This document shows, one piece after another, positions 9,331 through 17,952 of a stretch of DNA of 64,000 nucleotides. Each line of letters opens with the position of its first letter. The first letter of the stretch is position 1. The stretch is from the NCBI RefSeq assembly GCF_030812475.1, contig NZ_JAUSSR010000002.1, positions 1 to 64,000 of the forward strand, in the 5' to 3' direction. Under the pieces are notes generated by a model. The model had not been told where the DNA came from. It saw only the letters and a list, made by a program, of their open reading frames with translations, and ran no database searches. Made by a program: the position numbers and the translations under genes. The DNA is from Pseudomonas lini. GTDB lineage: Bacteria > Pseudomonadota > Gammaproteobacteria > Pseudomonadales > Pseudomonadaceae.

Positions 9331-10626
9331 ATGCGCTACCCTGTTATTTTCCGCAGCGTGCCTGCAAATCAATCGCTGATCAGTCTGACGCTTGCGTTCT
9401 GCGCGGGGTCGTCAGCGGCTGTTCAAGCCGATCAAACCAGCGGCTTTGTCGATGGCGCTAAGGCCACCCTCAATTTGCGCAACGCTTACATCAATCGTAA
9501 CTTCATCAATCCAGCCTATCCCAACAGCGCTGCACCACAGAACAAAGCCGAGGAGTGGACCCAGAGCTTCATCCTTGACGCTCGCTCTGGTTATACCGCT
9601 GGGCCGATAGGATTCGGTGTTGATCTATTGGGTCTTTATTCTCAAAAGCTGGATGGGGGTAAAGGCACCGGCGGTACCCAACTGTTGCCGATCCACGACG
9701 ACGGCCGACCAGCCGATAATTTCGGCCGCCTCGGGGTGGCTCTGAAAACCAAACTGTCAAAAACCGAATTGAAGGTGGGTGAATGGATGCCCGTATTGCC
9801 GATCCTGCGCTCTGACGATGGCCGTTCTTTGCCGCAGACCTTTCGTGGTGGCCAGGTGACCTCCAACGAGATCGCCGGCCTGACCCTCTATGGCGGGCAG
9901 TTCCGTAGCAACAGCCCGCGCAACGATGCGAGCATGGAAGACATGTTCATGAACGGCAGAGCCGCGTTCACCTCGGACCGTTTCAACTTTGGCGGCGGCG
10001 AATACACCTTCAACGATAAGCGCACCCAAGTCGGCGTGTGGTACGCCGAATTGACCGATATCTACCAGCAGCAGTACATCAACCTGACCCATAGCCAGCC
10101 CGTTGGCGACTGGACCCTGGGTGCCAACCTCGGTTTCTTCAACGGCAAGGAAGACGGCAGTGCCCTGGCCGGCGACTTGGACAACAAAACCGCCTTCGCC
10201 TTGCTTTCCGCCAAGTATGGCGGCAACACCTTCTATGTCGGCCTGCAAAAACTCACCGGCGACAGCGCGTGGATGCGCGTTAACGGCAGCAGTGGCGGCA
10301 CCCTGGCCAACGACAGCTACAACGCCAGTTATGACAACGCCAAGGAAAAGTCCTGGCAGGTGCGCCATGACTTCAACTTCGTGGTGCTCGGCATTCCGGG
10401 GCTGACCATGATGAACCGCTATATCAGCGGCAGTAATGTGCACACCGGGGCAATCACCGATGGTGAGGAATGGGGCCGCGAATCGGAATTGGCCTACGTG
10501 GTGCAGTCCGGGGCTTTAAAGAACCTGAGTGTTAAGTGGCGAAACGCTAGCATTCGCCGCAGTTTCAGTACAAATGAGTTTGATGAGAACCGACTCTACA
10601 TTAACTACCCCATATCTTTTTTATAA
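9331..10626 (+). CDS. OprD-family outer-membrane porin
   Basis: Substrate-specific outer-membrane channel of 431 residues, a normal size for OprD/Occ proteins. An N-terminal signal peptide ends near residues 31-34 (AAVQADQ). The mature start GFVDGAKATLNLRNAYINRNF and the central GEWMPVLPILRSDDGRSLPQTFRGG are clear OprD signatures. The C-terminus ends in ...NYPISFL with the terminal aromatic/hydrophobic residue expected of a barrel strand. About 290 bases separate it from the EthD-like gene, so it may have its own promoter. It probably admits the carboxylic substrate used by this island (Occ porins favour carboxylates); the substrate itself is inferred. Confidence 0.92.
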   Translation: MRYPVIFRSVPANQSLISLTLAFCAGSSAAVQADQTSGFVDGAKATLNLRNAYINRNFINPAYPNSAAPQNKAEEWTQSFILDARSGYTAGPIGFGVDLLGLYSQKLDGGKGTGGTQLLPIHDDGRPADNFGRLGVALKTKLSKTELKVGEWMPVLPILRSDDGRSLPQTFRGGQVTSNEIAGLTLYGGQFRSNSPRNDASMEDMFMNGRAAFTSDRFNFGGGEYTFNDKRTQVGVWYAELTDIYQQQYINLTHSQPVGDWTLGANLGFFNGKEDGSALAGDLDNKTAFALLSAKYGGNTFYVGLQKLTGDSAWMRVNGSSGGTLANDSYNASYDNAKEKSWQVRHDFNFVVLGIPGLTMMNRYISGSNVHTGAITDGEEWGRESELAYVVQSGALKNLSVKWRNASIRRSFSTNEFDENRLYINYPISFL

Positions 10627-11254
10627 GGGGTCCTATGCCCGTACATTCTGCGATGGGTAGGCGATCGGCCAAATACGTCACCCGGCAGGCATTGGTGGAA
10701 CCCACATCGTCTTGCTCCGTCGATCGAAATAGTGCGCACTGAAATAAATCCTTTCAACCCATCGCTTATTCGATCAAGGAATAACCATAGCCGAATATGC
10801 TCCTTGTTCGAATTAGAAAACGTGCTAAATTCTGCTTACCGGACAACCGGATATACTCAACCCTATCTTATGGTACGACTATGTCCGGCGCCCGACTCTT
10901 GCAAATCAGCCCTGAGGTTTTGTCCTCCGACGAATCCCATGTGGCGATTTTTCGGGCCAGTAATTCCCGAGTTCTTCCCCGCACCTTGCTTGTCACCCCA
11001 CGAGTGGCTGGCAAACCTCTCCCGTGTCAAGCCAATAGCGAAGCCTGCAGCGCAATCAGTGAAGGTTTAGCGTTTCTTCTCTACGCCATGTGAAGTGACA
11101 CCTGTTGGCGTATCTATTGAATCAGTTGCCTGGCTTTTCAAGTCACACGTTGCTCCAGGGCTGCGTGAATGTTCATAAACGCTGTCCACTCAATGGGCTC
11201 CGTTAAGAGCGGCAAACTGCTCGAATCCCAGAACCATTCATATGATTTGCAACT
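10627..11254. other. Intergenic stretch between porin gene and desaturase operon
   Basis: 628 bases, more AT-rich than the flanks. Two overlapping open frames (10732-11070 and 10797-11093) have no recognisable product and no good ribosome sites, so I do not call them. The segment should contain the promoter of the seven-gene operon beginning at 11255. No obvious terminator or repeat was seen. Confidence 0.5.
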
Positions 11255-12199
11255 ATGCCAAACTACTTGGATGACGCTCATCGAGCTGAAGTACTAAGCC
11301 TGAGCCGTACGAAAACCGGCAGAACTGAATGGCCGACCTGGCTGTTGCTGGTTGGCTTCTATTCTGCCTGGGTCACGGTTGTATTGGCTAAAGACGCACT
11401 TGGCGAAGTGTTTACGGTCGTTCTATTGATCCCCTTGGTCGTGCTCTGGATGTCAATTCAACACGAGTTGATTCACGGTCACCCAACCCGGTGGCCCTCG
11501 GTGAATAAAGCATTGGGTTATTTGCCTTTCGCCGTCTGGTATCCCTACGAAATTTACAAAGACACTCATCTAGCGCATCACAACGATGAAGTATTAACTG
11601 TTCCGGGTCAGGATCCAGAAAGCCGCTATGTCACAAACGACTTTTGGAAGCAGTCACCTGCTTATATGAGGGCGCTGCTGTGGATCAATAAGACAGTCGG
11701 CGGGCGCTTGATGATGGGGGCTCCATTGGCCCTCCTGATACTGGTAGCGACTGAATTGCGCAGCCTTTTTCGCAGTGGGCCGAGCAATATTAAAATGTGG
11801 TCGGGCCATTTATTCAGCGTCGTTGCGCTGCTGGTATTCGTTGAGCACTTCAGCGCCATCAGTGCCGCGCAGTACGTGTTCCTGGTTTCAATTCCCGCCT
11901 TATCTGTCGCAATGATCAGGTCCTTTTACGAACACCGACCCTCGGAGCGCCCGGAGCATCGAACTGTTATCACTGAGTCATCGGGCCCTCTAAGCTGGCT
12001 TTTTCTAAACCTCAATCTGCACTTGGTCCACCATGATCTTCCGGGGCTGCCCTGGTTTTATTTACCGCGTGTTTACAAGGCGAGACGTGAGCAGTGGATT
12101 ACGCGAAACAATGGGTTTTATTTTCAAGGGTATTCCGAACTGGTGCGTCAGCATTTGGCCGAGCCCGTGGATTGCCCTGTCCACCCCGCTAAGCAGTAA
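11255..12199 (+). CDS. Membrane fatty acid desaturase/hydroxylase-family protein
   Basis: Integral-membrane non-heme diiron enzyme of 314 residues. The three histidine boxes are visible: HELIHGH (about 70-76), HLAHH (about 105-109) and HLVHH (about 256-260), with hydrophobic helices between them. The family includes desaturases, alkane- and sterol-type hydroxylases and several quaternary-amine-linked enzymes; the exact substrate cannot be told. It is the first gene of a run that continues with an OpuC-type importer, a flavin monooxygenase and a PhnD-like protein. No strong Shine-Dalgarno site precedes the ATG, so the start is moderately sure. Confidence 0.8.
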   Translation: MPNYLDDAHRAEVLSLSRTKTGRTEWPTWLLLVGFYSAWVTVVLAKDALGEVFTVVLLIPLVVLWMSIQHELIHGHPTRWPSVNKALGYLPFAVWYPYEIYKDTHLAHHNDEVLTVPGQDPESRYVTNDFWKQSPAYMRALLWINKTVGGRLMMGAPLALLILVATELRSLFRSGPSNIKMWSGHLFSVVALLVFVEHFSAISAAQYVFLVSIPALSVAMIRSFYEHRPSERPEHRTVITESSGPLSWLFLNLNLHLVHHDLPGLPWFYLPRVYKARREQWITRNNGFYFQGYSELVRQHLAEPVDCPVHPAKQ

Positions 12200-12229
12200 A
12201 AATTATCTACGTTAATCCAGGTGCCGGTA

Positions 12230-13264
12230 ATGATACGTTTTGAATCAGTCATGAAAACTCATAGAGGCAATGCGCGACTGGCTGTGAGCGGTTTAACGCT
12301 GCATATCCCGAAGGGCGAAATCTGTGTGTTTGTCGGCCCTAGTGGTTGTGGCAAAACCACTATCTTGCGAATGATCAACCGTCTGGATCGCCAGGACAGT
12401 GGCCAGATCAGGGTCGATGGCGTAGCGACGGATGAGCTTGACGTTGTGACGTTGCGCCGCGGGATCGGTTTCATGATGCAGAGTTCAGCGTTATTTCCGC
12501 ACCAGACTGTGGCGCAGAATATTGGCGCTGTGCCCCGGCTTCTGGGGTGGGGACGGGACAAAATTGCACAGCGCGTAAGCGAGCTCATTTCACTTGTGGG
12601 CCTGCAGCCGGAGTTTCTTGATCGCTACCCCAATCAGCTTTCCGGGGGGCAGCAGAGTCGTGTGGCCCTGGCGCGGGCGTTGGCATCCGATCCCCCCGTG
12701 GTGTTGATGGATGAACCCTTCGCAGCGCTGGACCCGGTGATACGCGAACGCTTGCAGGATGAACTGGTGGCGCTGCAAAGACGGTTGCACAAAACCATTA
12801 TTTTGGTGACCCATGATATGGAGGAGGCCATTAAAATTGGCGACCGAATTGCAATTTTTGAAGGCGAAGGAAAACTGGTTCAGTTTGATACCCCCCACAA
12901 TATCCTTGCCCATCCGGCCAGCGAGTTCGTCAAGAATTTCATCGGCAAGGATCCGTTGTTGAAAAGACTGTCGTTGATGAGGATTTCTGATCTTCCAGCG
13001 GATGAAATCAACTGCGAGTTTGAACTTCTGCTTGACGAACAACGTATCCCCTCAAAATGGTTGAGCGACTCAACCGTGCCGGCTCCCGAATTGGTAACCG
13101 TATCGAGCTCGCAGTCGTTGCACCACGCCCTGATGAATATTCTGAGCGTGCAAAACGGTGTGGTGGTCCGCGTTGGGGAAAACGGACGCTATGAGGGGTG
13201 CGTGTCGCTCGGCTCACTCTACAAAGCGCTGAACGAGCGCCGCCCAGGCGTTGCTCAATTATGA
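12230..13264 (+). CDS. Quaternary amine/osmoprotectant ABC transporter ATPase (OpuCA-like)
   Basis: ATP-hydrolysing subunit of an importer for betaine, choline, carnitine or similar compounds, 344 residues. Walker A GPSGCGKTT is near residue 36, the signature LSGGQQSR near 136 and Walker B VVLMDEPFAALDP near 157. The tail after about residue 245 is CBS-like and degenerate, as in OpuCA and ProV relatives. I prefer the ATG at 12230 because AGGTG lies seven bases upstream; a GTG at 12221 would add three residues. Followed by a permease with ATGA overlap. Confidence 0.9.
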   Translation: MIRFESVMKTHRGNARLAVSGLTLHIPKGEICVFVGPSGCGKTTILRMINRLDRQDSGQIRVDGVATDELDVVTLRRGIGFMMQSSALFPHQTVAQNIGAVPRLLGWGRDKIAQRVSELISLVGLQPEFLDRYPNQLSGGQQSRVALARALASDPPVVLMDEPFAALDPVIRERLQDELVALQRRLHKTIILVTHDMEEAIKIGDRIAIFEGEGKLVQFDTPHNILAHPASEFVKNFIGKDPLLKRLSLMRISDLPADEINCEFELLLDEQRIPSKWLSDSTVPAPELVTVSSSQSLHHALMNILSVQNGVVVRVGENGRYEGCVSLGSLYKALNERRPGVAQL

Positions 13265-13890
13265 TTGACTGGTCTTGGATTCTGGAAAACTGGCTGCCGA
13301 TCGGCTTGCTGTTAGCGGATCACGTCCAACTGGTAACCCTGGGTCTTTGCTCGGGGATGCTGGTAGCGGGTCTCATGGTGCTCTTGACACTGTGGAAGCC
13401 GGCACTGGCGCGGCCAATGATCTACCTCAGCGGCATACTGTTTACCATCCCTTCATTGGCGCTATTTATTTTAATAATGCCATTTACGGGATTATCGAAG
13501 ACGACATCGGTGATAGGGCTCAGTCTTTATGCATTGCTGATCATTTTGCAGAACACGTTGGCAGGTCTTGCCAGTAACCCCGCGCATATCCTGGAGGAAG
13601 CCCGGGCGCTAGGATACACGCGCATACAATGTTTCCTGGGTGTTGAACTTCCATTGGCGCTGCCTGCGCTGTTGGCGGGGTTGCGTACAACGTCAGTTAC
13701 ATTAGTAGGGTTGGTGACGGTGACAGCGTTAATTGGTCAAGGAGGGTTGGGGCAGTTATTCATCACAGGGCTCGCCCAGAGTTTTACGACACCGGTAGTC
13801 GTGAGCTTGATTCTCACGGTGTTATTGGCGTTTTGTTTTGACTACCTATTTTATTCAATAGACAAATTTCTTATTCGTTGGGTGCGCTAA
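13261..13890 (+). CDS. Osmoprotectant-type ABC permease (OpuCB-like)
   Basis: Inner-membrane permease of 209 residues with about six helices. The EAA loop is EEARALGYTRIQCFLGVELPLALPALLAG, the docking segment for the ATPase. The start ATG at 13261 overlaps the ATPase stop (ATGA), and its own stop overlaps the next start (TAATG), so all three are translationally coupled. It belongs to the OpuCB/OsmW/YehW class with a single permease fold. Confidence 0.9.
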   Translation: MIDWSWILENWLPIGLLLADHVQLVTLGLCSGMLVAGLMVLLTLWKPALARPMIYLSGILFTIPSLALFILIMPFTGLSKTTSVIGLSLYALLIILQNTLAGLASNPAHILEEARALGYTRIQCFLGVELPLALPALLAGLRTTSVTLVGLVTVTALIGQGGLGQLFITGLAQSFTTPVVVSLILTVLLAFCFDYLFYSIDKFLIRWVR

Positions 13891-14573
13891 TGGACATGAT
13901 TTCAGGCGTCTACCTTTGGTTTTTAAGTCCTGAGCACTGGCTGGGTGAAGACGGCTTATTGAGTCGGATGGGTGAACATATTTATTACGTGTCCTTGAGT
14001 ATCACAATGGCGTGCGCAATTGCGCTGCCGTTGGGCGTGCTCATGGCCAATTACAGGAAAGGCGCTCAATGGGTAATGGCGCTGTTTAATCTCGGTCGGG
14101 CATTGCCTTCATTGGGGATAGTGATACTTGCAATCATGGTTATTGGTTATGAGACAGGTACCGTCATTATCGCGTTGGTTGTCATGAGTATTCCTCCGAT
14201 ATTGACCAATACTTATGTTGGAATTGCCCAGGTTGATGCCTCTTTGAAAAGCTCCGCCAAGAGCATTGGAATGCGCAGATGGCAAACGTTTACCCAGCTC
14301 GAATTACCGTTGGCTTTTCCGTTGATTTTTTCTGGAATCCGCTCTGCACTGGTGCAACTCATCGCTACCGCAACCATCGCTGCCTATGCGGGATTCGGGG
14401 GGTTGGGCCGGTTTCTGATCGACGGGCTGGGTCGCAATGATACGCCCCAAATAATTGGCGGTGCACTGGTAGTGTCCGCACTGGCGATTGCGAGCGAGGC
14501 GGCGTGTTCAACGATAGAAAAATGGATGACACAAAAATGGCGAACGGGTGCAATTGAGCCGGGCGTTAACTAG
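13890..14573 (+). CDS. Osmoprotectant-type ABC permease (OpuCD-like)
   Basis: Second inner-membrane permease of the importer, 227 residues, with about six helices and an EAA-type loop near KSIGMRRWQTFTQLELPLAFP. The ATG at 13890 overlaps the preceding stop by one base. Two related permeases together with an ATPase and a binding protein are the standard OpuC/OsmF set. Confidence 0.9.
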   Translation: MDMISGVYLWFLSPEHWLGEDGLLSRMGEHIYYVSLSITMACAIALPLGVLMANYRKGAQWVMALFNLGRALPSLGIVILAIMVIGYETGTVIIALVVMSIPPILTNTYVGIAQVDASLKSSAKSIGMRRWQTFTQLELPLAFPLIFSGIRSALVQLIATATIAAYAGFGGLGRFLIDGLGRNDTPQIIGGALVVSALAIASEAACSTIEKWMTQKWRTGAIEPGVN

Positions 14574-14620
14574 TTTCACTCTTCCGATAGTGCGATTTAT
14601 TTTTGAAAAGGCGAACAGAA

Positions 14621-15526
14621 ATGAAAAAGAAACGAAGCCCTTCGAGTCAATCAACTTATTCAGTTTCCTTGCTTTTGGGGCTGGGCATGCTAACGGCCAG
14701 TACGCTTGCCAATGCTCAAACCATCACTGTAGGGGGCGCTAATTTTTCCGAGCAAACTATCCTTGCCAATATCTATGCGGCCGCCCTTAAAAATCAGGGC
14801 ATAGAAGTGAAAACGAGGCTGAACCTGGGGAATCGGCAAATTATCTCCAATGCGTTGCAAAATGGCGATGTGGACGTTGTGCCGGAATACATCGGATCAT
14901 TGTTGAGTTTTTACGACGACAAATCCACCTTGACGACCCAGAGCGACATTATTTCCTCCTTGGAAACAAAGTTACCCGCGGATCTCCAGTTACTTCAACC
15001 GTCTGCGGCGGGCTCCATCACGGCGTGGGCCGTCACACAGAAGACCGCAGACAAATACAAGCTGTTCAAACTGTCGGATCTTGCGCCGGTTTCTGGTGAA
15101 CTTACGCTCGGCGGCCCCCCCGAAGTCACCACAGCTGCGCTGGGCCTGCCTGGGCTGAAAGCTGTTTACGGGATCAATTTCAAACGCGTCAAGACGCTGG
15201 ACATGGGCGGGCCCTTGTCGAGGCTGGCCTTGAACTCAGGCGCTATCGATGTCGCTACGGTAGTTTCAACTCAAGGCATTCTGGCAAAAGAACCCTGGGT
15301 CGTCCTTGAGGATGATCGGCACCAGCAGCCTCCGCAGAACATTACTCCACTTGTTCGTAAGCCCGTGCTCACCCCTGAAGTGGAAAAGGCACTGAATGCC
15401 GTTTCGGAGAAACTGACGGGGGATGAGTTGGTGCAACTCAATCGCCTGGTTGATATCGACCACAAGGACCCTGCGAAAGTCGCAGAACAGTGGGTAGCCA
15501 AAAATACGCTCAAGTCGGCTCACTGA
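14621..15526 (+). CDS. Osmoprotectant-type ABC substrate-binding protein (OpuCC/OsmF-like)
   Basis: Periplasmic binding protein of 301 residues. A basic N-terminus (MKKKRSP) and hydrophobic core are followed by a likely signal peptidase I site near ANAQT. The mature start ITVGGANFSEQTILANIYA is the classic OpuAC/OsmF pattern. It lacks an obvious lipobox. The binding pocket aromatic residues cannot be assigned with confidence, so betaine, choline, carnitine and sulfonium compounds remain open. ATG 14621 is preferred over the upstream TTG at 14603 because of the signal peptide and the AAGGCG nearby. Confidence 0.88.
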   Translation: MKKKRSPSSQSTYSVSLLLGLGMLTASTLANAQTITVGGANFSEQTILANIYAAALKNQGIEVKTRLNLGNRQIISNALQNGDVDVVPEYIGSLLSFYDDKSTLTTQSDIISSLETKLPADLQLLQPSAAGSITAWAVTQKTADKYKLFKLSDLAPVSGELTLGGPPEVTTAALGLPGLKAVYGINFKRVKTLDMGGPLSRLALNSGAIDVATVVSTQGILAKEPWVVLEDDRHQQPPQNITPLVRKPVLTPEVEKALNAVSEKLTGDELVQLNRLVDIDHKDPAKVAEQWVAKNTLKSAH

Positions 15527-15562
15527 GCATTAATGCGATCTGGATAATGTCTCGGAGTTACC

Positions 15563-16891
15563 ATGTCTGACAGAAGTATGATTCTGAATTTGTTTTTCTT
15601 TAATCCTCAGGGTGACCACCGATTCTCATGGCGCCACCCTTTGTCGCCAACCAAGGAAATTTTGACGTTTGGTTACTATGCCAAACTTGTCCAGGCGGCG
15701 GAGGCGGCGAAGTTCGACGCTGTTTTTATCGCTGATCACGTGGCGGTATGGGATTCCGTAGCCAGCGGATTGAGACATTATGCCAATGCGCGCCTTGAGC
15801 CTATTACTCTCCTTTCAGCACTGTCTGCTGTGACGGATCACATCGGGCTGATGGGGACCGCTTCAACCTCTTACAACGACCCGTTCAACATCTCTCGATA
15901 TTTTGCGTCGTTGGACTACATCAGTTCAGGGCGCGCCAGTTGGAATATCGTGACTTCCTGGCTGGAAGAGGAGGCTTCCAACTTTGGACTGTCCGGAGTC
16001 GCCAGGCACGGTGATCGTTACCTGCGGGCTGATGAATTCATCCATGTCGTCAAGCGGCTGTGGGACTCTTGGGAGGATGATGCACTCAGCTTCGATAAGC
16101 CCGGGGGAGACTTTGCCGACCCCTCGAAAATTCATCCCATCCATCACACCGGGGAGCATTTTCGCGTGCGCGGACCGCTGAATGTGCCGCGTCCACCACA
16201 AGGCTATCCTGTCCTGGCCCAGGCAGGGTCTTCTGAAGCAGGTAAAAACCTGGCCGCCGCCCATGCGGATGTGCATTTTTGCTTTATCAGCGCAGTAGAA
16301 GAGGGGTTGGCCTACAGGGCAGATTTGAATCGCCGGCTAGTATCCAAAGGCAGAGAACCTGGGGATCTGAAAATTATCACCGGCGTTCTGCCCGTCGTCT
16401 TGGGCAATGAGACAGAACAAGAGCGACGAGAGCAGTTGGAGGACAGCCTCACGATTGATGCGGTTGCGATTGATCTCGTCTCCAGCTACACCCGTCTTGA
16501 TTTGACAGGCCTCTCGCCTGACGGTCCATTACCAGCGCTGCCGGATGAATCCGAGTTTGATGGTATTCGTACTGAATTGGCCCTGCTCAAAAAATACGAC
16601 CCATCCTTGTCGATCCGCGAAATTGGACGCCGGTTAGTCAAAAGCTCCAGTACCTGGCTGCTGATTGGAACGGCGGATCAGGTAGCCCGGCAGCTCGCAG
16701 AGTTGTATGAGTCCAACGCAGTCGATGGCTACAATCTCATGTTTCCCTTTTTGCCGACTGACTTTGAAAACTTTGTTAATGGTGTCGTGCCCTTGCTGCA
16801 AGCCCGAGGCGTATTTCGCAACGAGTATGAACCTGGCACATTAAGGGACCGTTTGGGTTTAAAAAGACCTGGTAACAGTTTCCTGCTGTGA
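15563..16891 (+). CDS. LLM-class FMN-dependent monooxygenase (NtaA/SnaA/DszA type)
   Basis: Flavin-dependent monooxygenase of the bacterial luciferase superfamily, 442 residues, typical of the nitrilotriacetate and dibenzothiophene subfamily. The N-terminus LNLFFFNPQGDHRFSWRHP, the segment VTDHIGLMGTASTSYNDPF and YISSGRASWNIVTSW are characteristic. These enzymes need reduced FMN from a partner reductase, which is not encoded here. Their substrates include aminocarboxylates, sulfonates and dialkyl sulfides. Sitting behind an OpuC-type importer, it may cleave the imported methylated or aminated compound; that is inference. GGAG lies before the ATG. Confidence 0.88.
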   Translation: MSDRSMILNLFFFNPQGDHRFSWRHPLSPTKEILTFGYYAKLVQAAEAAKFDAVFIADHVAVWDSVASGLRHYANARLEPITLLSALSAVTDHIGLMGTASTSYNDPFNISRYFASLDYISSGRASWNIVTSWLEEEASNFGLSGVARHGDRYLRADEFIHVVKRLWDSWEDDALSFDKPGGDFADPSKIHPIHHTGEHFRVRGPLNVPRPPQGYPVLAQAGSSEAGKNLAAAHADVHFCFISAVEEGLAYRADLNRRLVSKGREPGDLKIITGVLPVVLGNETEQERREQLEDSLTIDAVAIDLVSSYTRLDLTGLSPDGPLPALPDESEFDGIRTELALLKKYDPSLSIREIGRRLVKSSSTWLLIGTADQVARQLAELYESNAVDGYNLMFPFLPTDFENFVNGVVPLLQARGVFRNEYEPGTLRDRLGLKRPGNSFLL

Positions 16892-16931
16892 TGACGCCGA
16901 GACACCATCTCGACTTTGGAATGCCTTTAAT

Positions 16932-17714
16932 ATGATTAGCGATCTATCAATGTACCTGGCTCCGGACAGGGTCCGACAAGCACAGGAAGACTGGCTTCAG
17001 CGAACTCTGCAACTTATTGGTGAGCGTCGAGGGCAGGAACCGATTACAGACTCGCCGTCTCGTTGGCTTTCGCCCGAGCTGCTGCTGTCGCAAACCTGCG
17101 GCTACCCCTTGGTCACCTCACTGCGTGGCAAGGTGAGACTGGTCGGTCGTCCGAGCTATGAGCTTCCTCATAGCTCAGGGGGAAACCATTGCAGCTTGAT
17201 ACTTTGTAGAGCGGACTCTCCTGTCACTCATTTGGCCGGATTTGCTGGCAGTCATGGTCTTATTAACGCAGAGGACTCCAATTCGGGGATGAACCTGTTT
17301 CGTCATGCGCTTTCAATGGTGAAGGAGGGTGCTTTCTTTTCGAAAGTCTCTTTTACGGGGGCGCATCGAGAGAGTATCCGGAGGCTAAAAAATCATGAGG
17401 GTGATTTAGCGTCCATCGATAGCGTTACCTATGACTATCTTGATAGATACCAAAGTGAGGAGATCAAGGGGCTAAAAATAATTGCGCGCAGTGCTGTGAG
17501 CCCGTGTTTGCCCTATATCACTTCAATTCTGCGTTCGGAGGATGAGGCAAGCAAGATAAGGTCTGCGTTGAATGAGGCATTAAGGCAGCTTCCTGAGGTT
17601 GCTGAAGATTTGGCTATCAAAGAAGTGCTGCCGGCGAGCGATGAGGATTATGAAGTCCTTCGTAAGTACGAACGATTTGCCACTGGGCGTGGCTTTTCGT
17701 TTGTTTCTGAATAG
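16932..17714 (+). CDS. PhnD-like substrate-binding-fold protein without signal peptide
   Basis: 260-residue protein resembling the phosphonate/phosphite periplasmic binding fold (PF12974). Supporting segments are SRWLSPELLLSQTCGYPL, the HLAGFAGSHGLINAEDSNSG region where the family has its ligand-binding serines, and GDLASIDSVTYDYL near residue 160. It starts MISDLSMYLAPDRV and has no export signal, so it should be cytoplasmic, unlike transporter partners. The role is unknown; similar soluble proteins occur singly in proteobacteria. It ends the operon, 40 bases after the monooxygenase gene. Confidence 0.6.
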   Translation: MISDLSMYLAPDRVRQAQEDWLQRTLQLIGERRGQEPITDSPSRWLSPELLLSQTCGYPLVTSLRGKVRLVGRPSYELPHSSGGNHCSLILCRADSPVTHLAGFAGSHGLINAEDSNSGMNLFRHALSMVKEGAFFSKVSFTGAHRESIRRLKNHEGDLASIDSVTYDYLDRYQSEEIKGLKIIARSAVSPCLPYITSILRSEDEASKIRSALNEALRQLPEVAEDLAIKEVLPASDEDYEVLRKYERFATGRGFSFVSE

Positions 17715-17895
17715 TGCTGAGCCCCACGTTACGTTCCACTCGGCCGCACCCTTCGGAAGCCCGGGATGACACGGATGATGGTGCGCACGCGCCGGGCAAT
17801 GGCCATGGGCGCTGGTGGCTCTGCTCGGCCAATTATGCCCCTGAGCTCTGGAACCAGTTGAGCTGGACGGACGGTCGTGGACTGATTTCTCTGTA

Positions 17896-17924
17896 TTGAC
17901 AGATTGTTCGACAATATTTAGTCT
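17896..17924 (+). promoter_or_regulatory. Candidate promoter with ATTGT-TCG-ACAAT operator
   Basis: TTGACA at 17896-17901 is a perfect -35 box, followed 17-18 bases later by a weak -10 region (TAGTCT at 17919-17924). The spacer contains the dyad ATTGT-TCG-ACAAT at 17903-17915, matching the core of the palindrome at 1623-1639. A repressor bound there would block RNA polymerase. It lies 29 bases before the acyl-AMP ligase start and would drive the whole 17-kb operon. Confidence 0.5.
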
Positions 17925-17952
17925 TTGCTGAATGTTTCAAGGACTGAACGCG

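Noticed and set aside
10732..11093. Two overlapping small plus-strand frames
   Set aside because: No ribosome site, no recognisable product and unlike coding composition.
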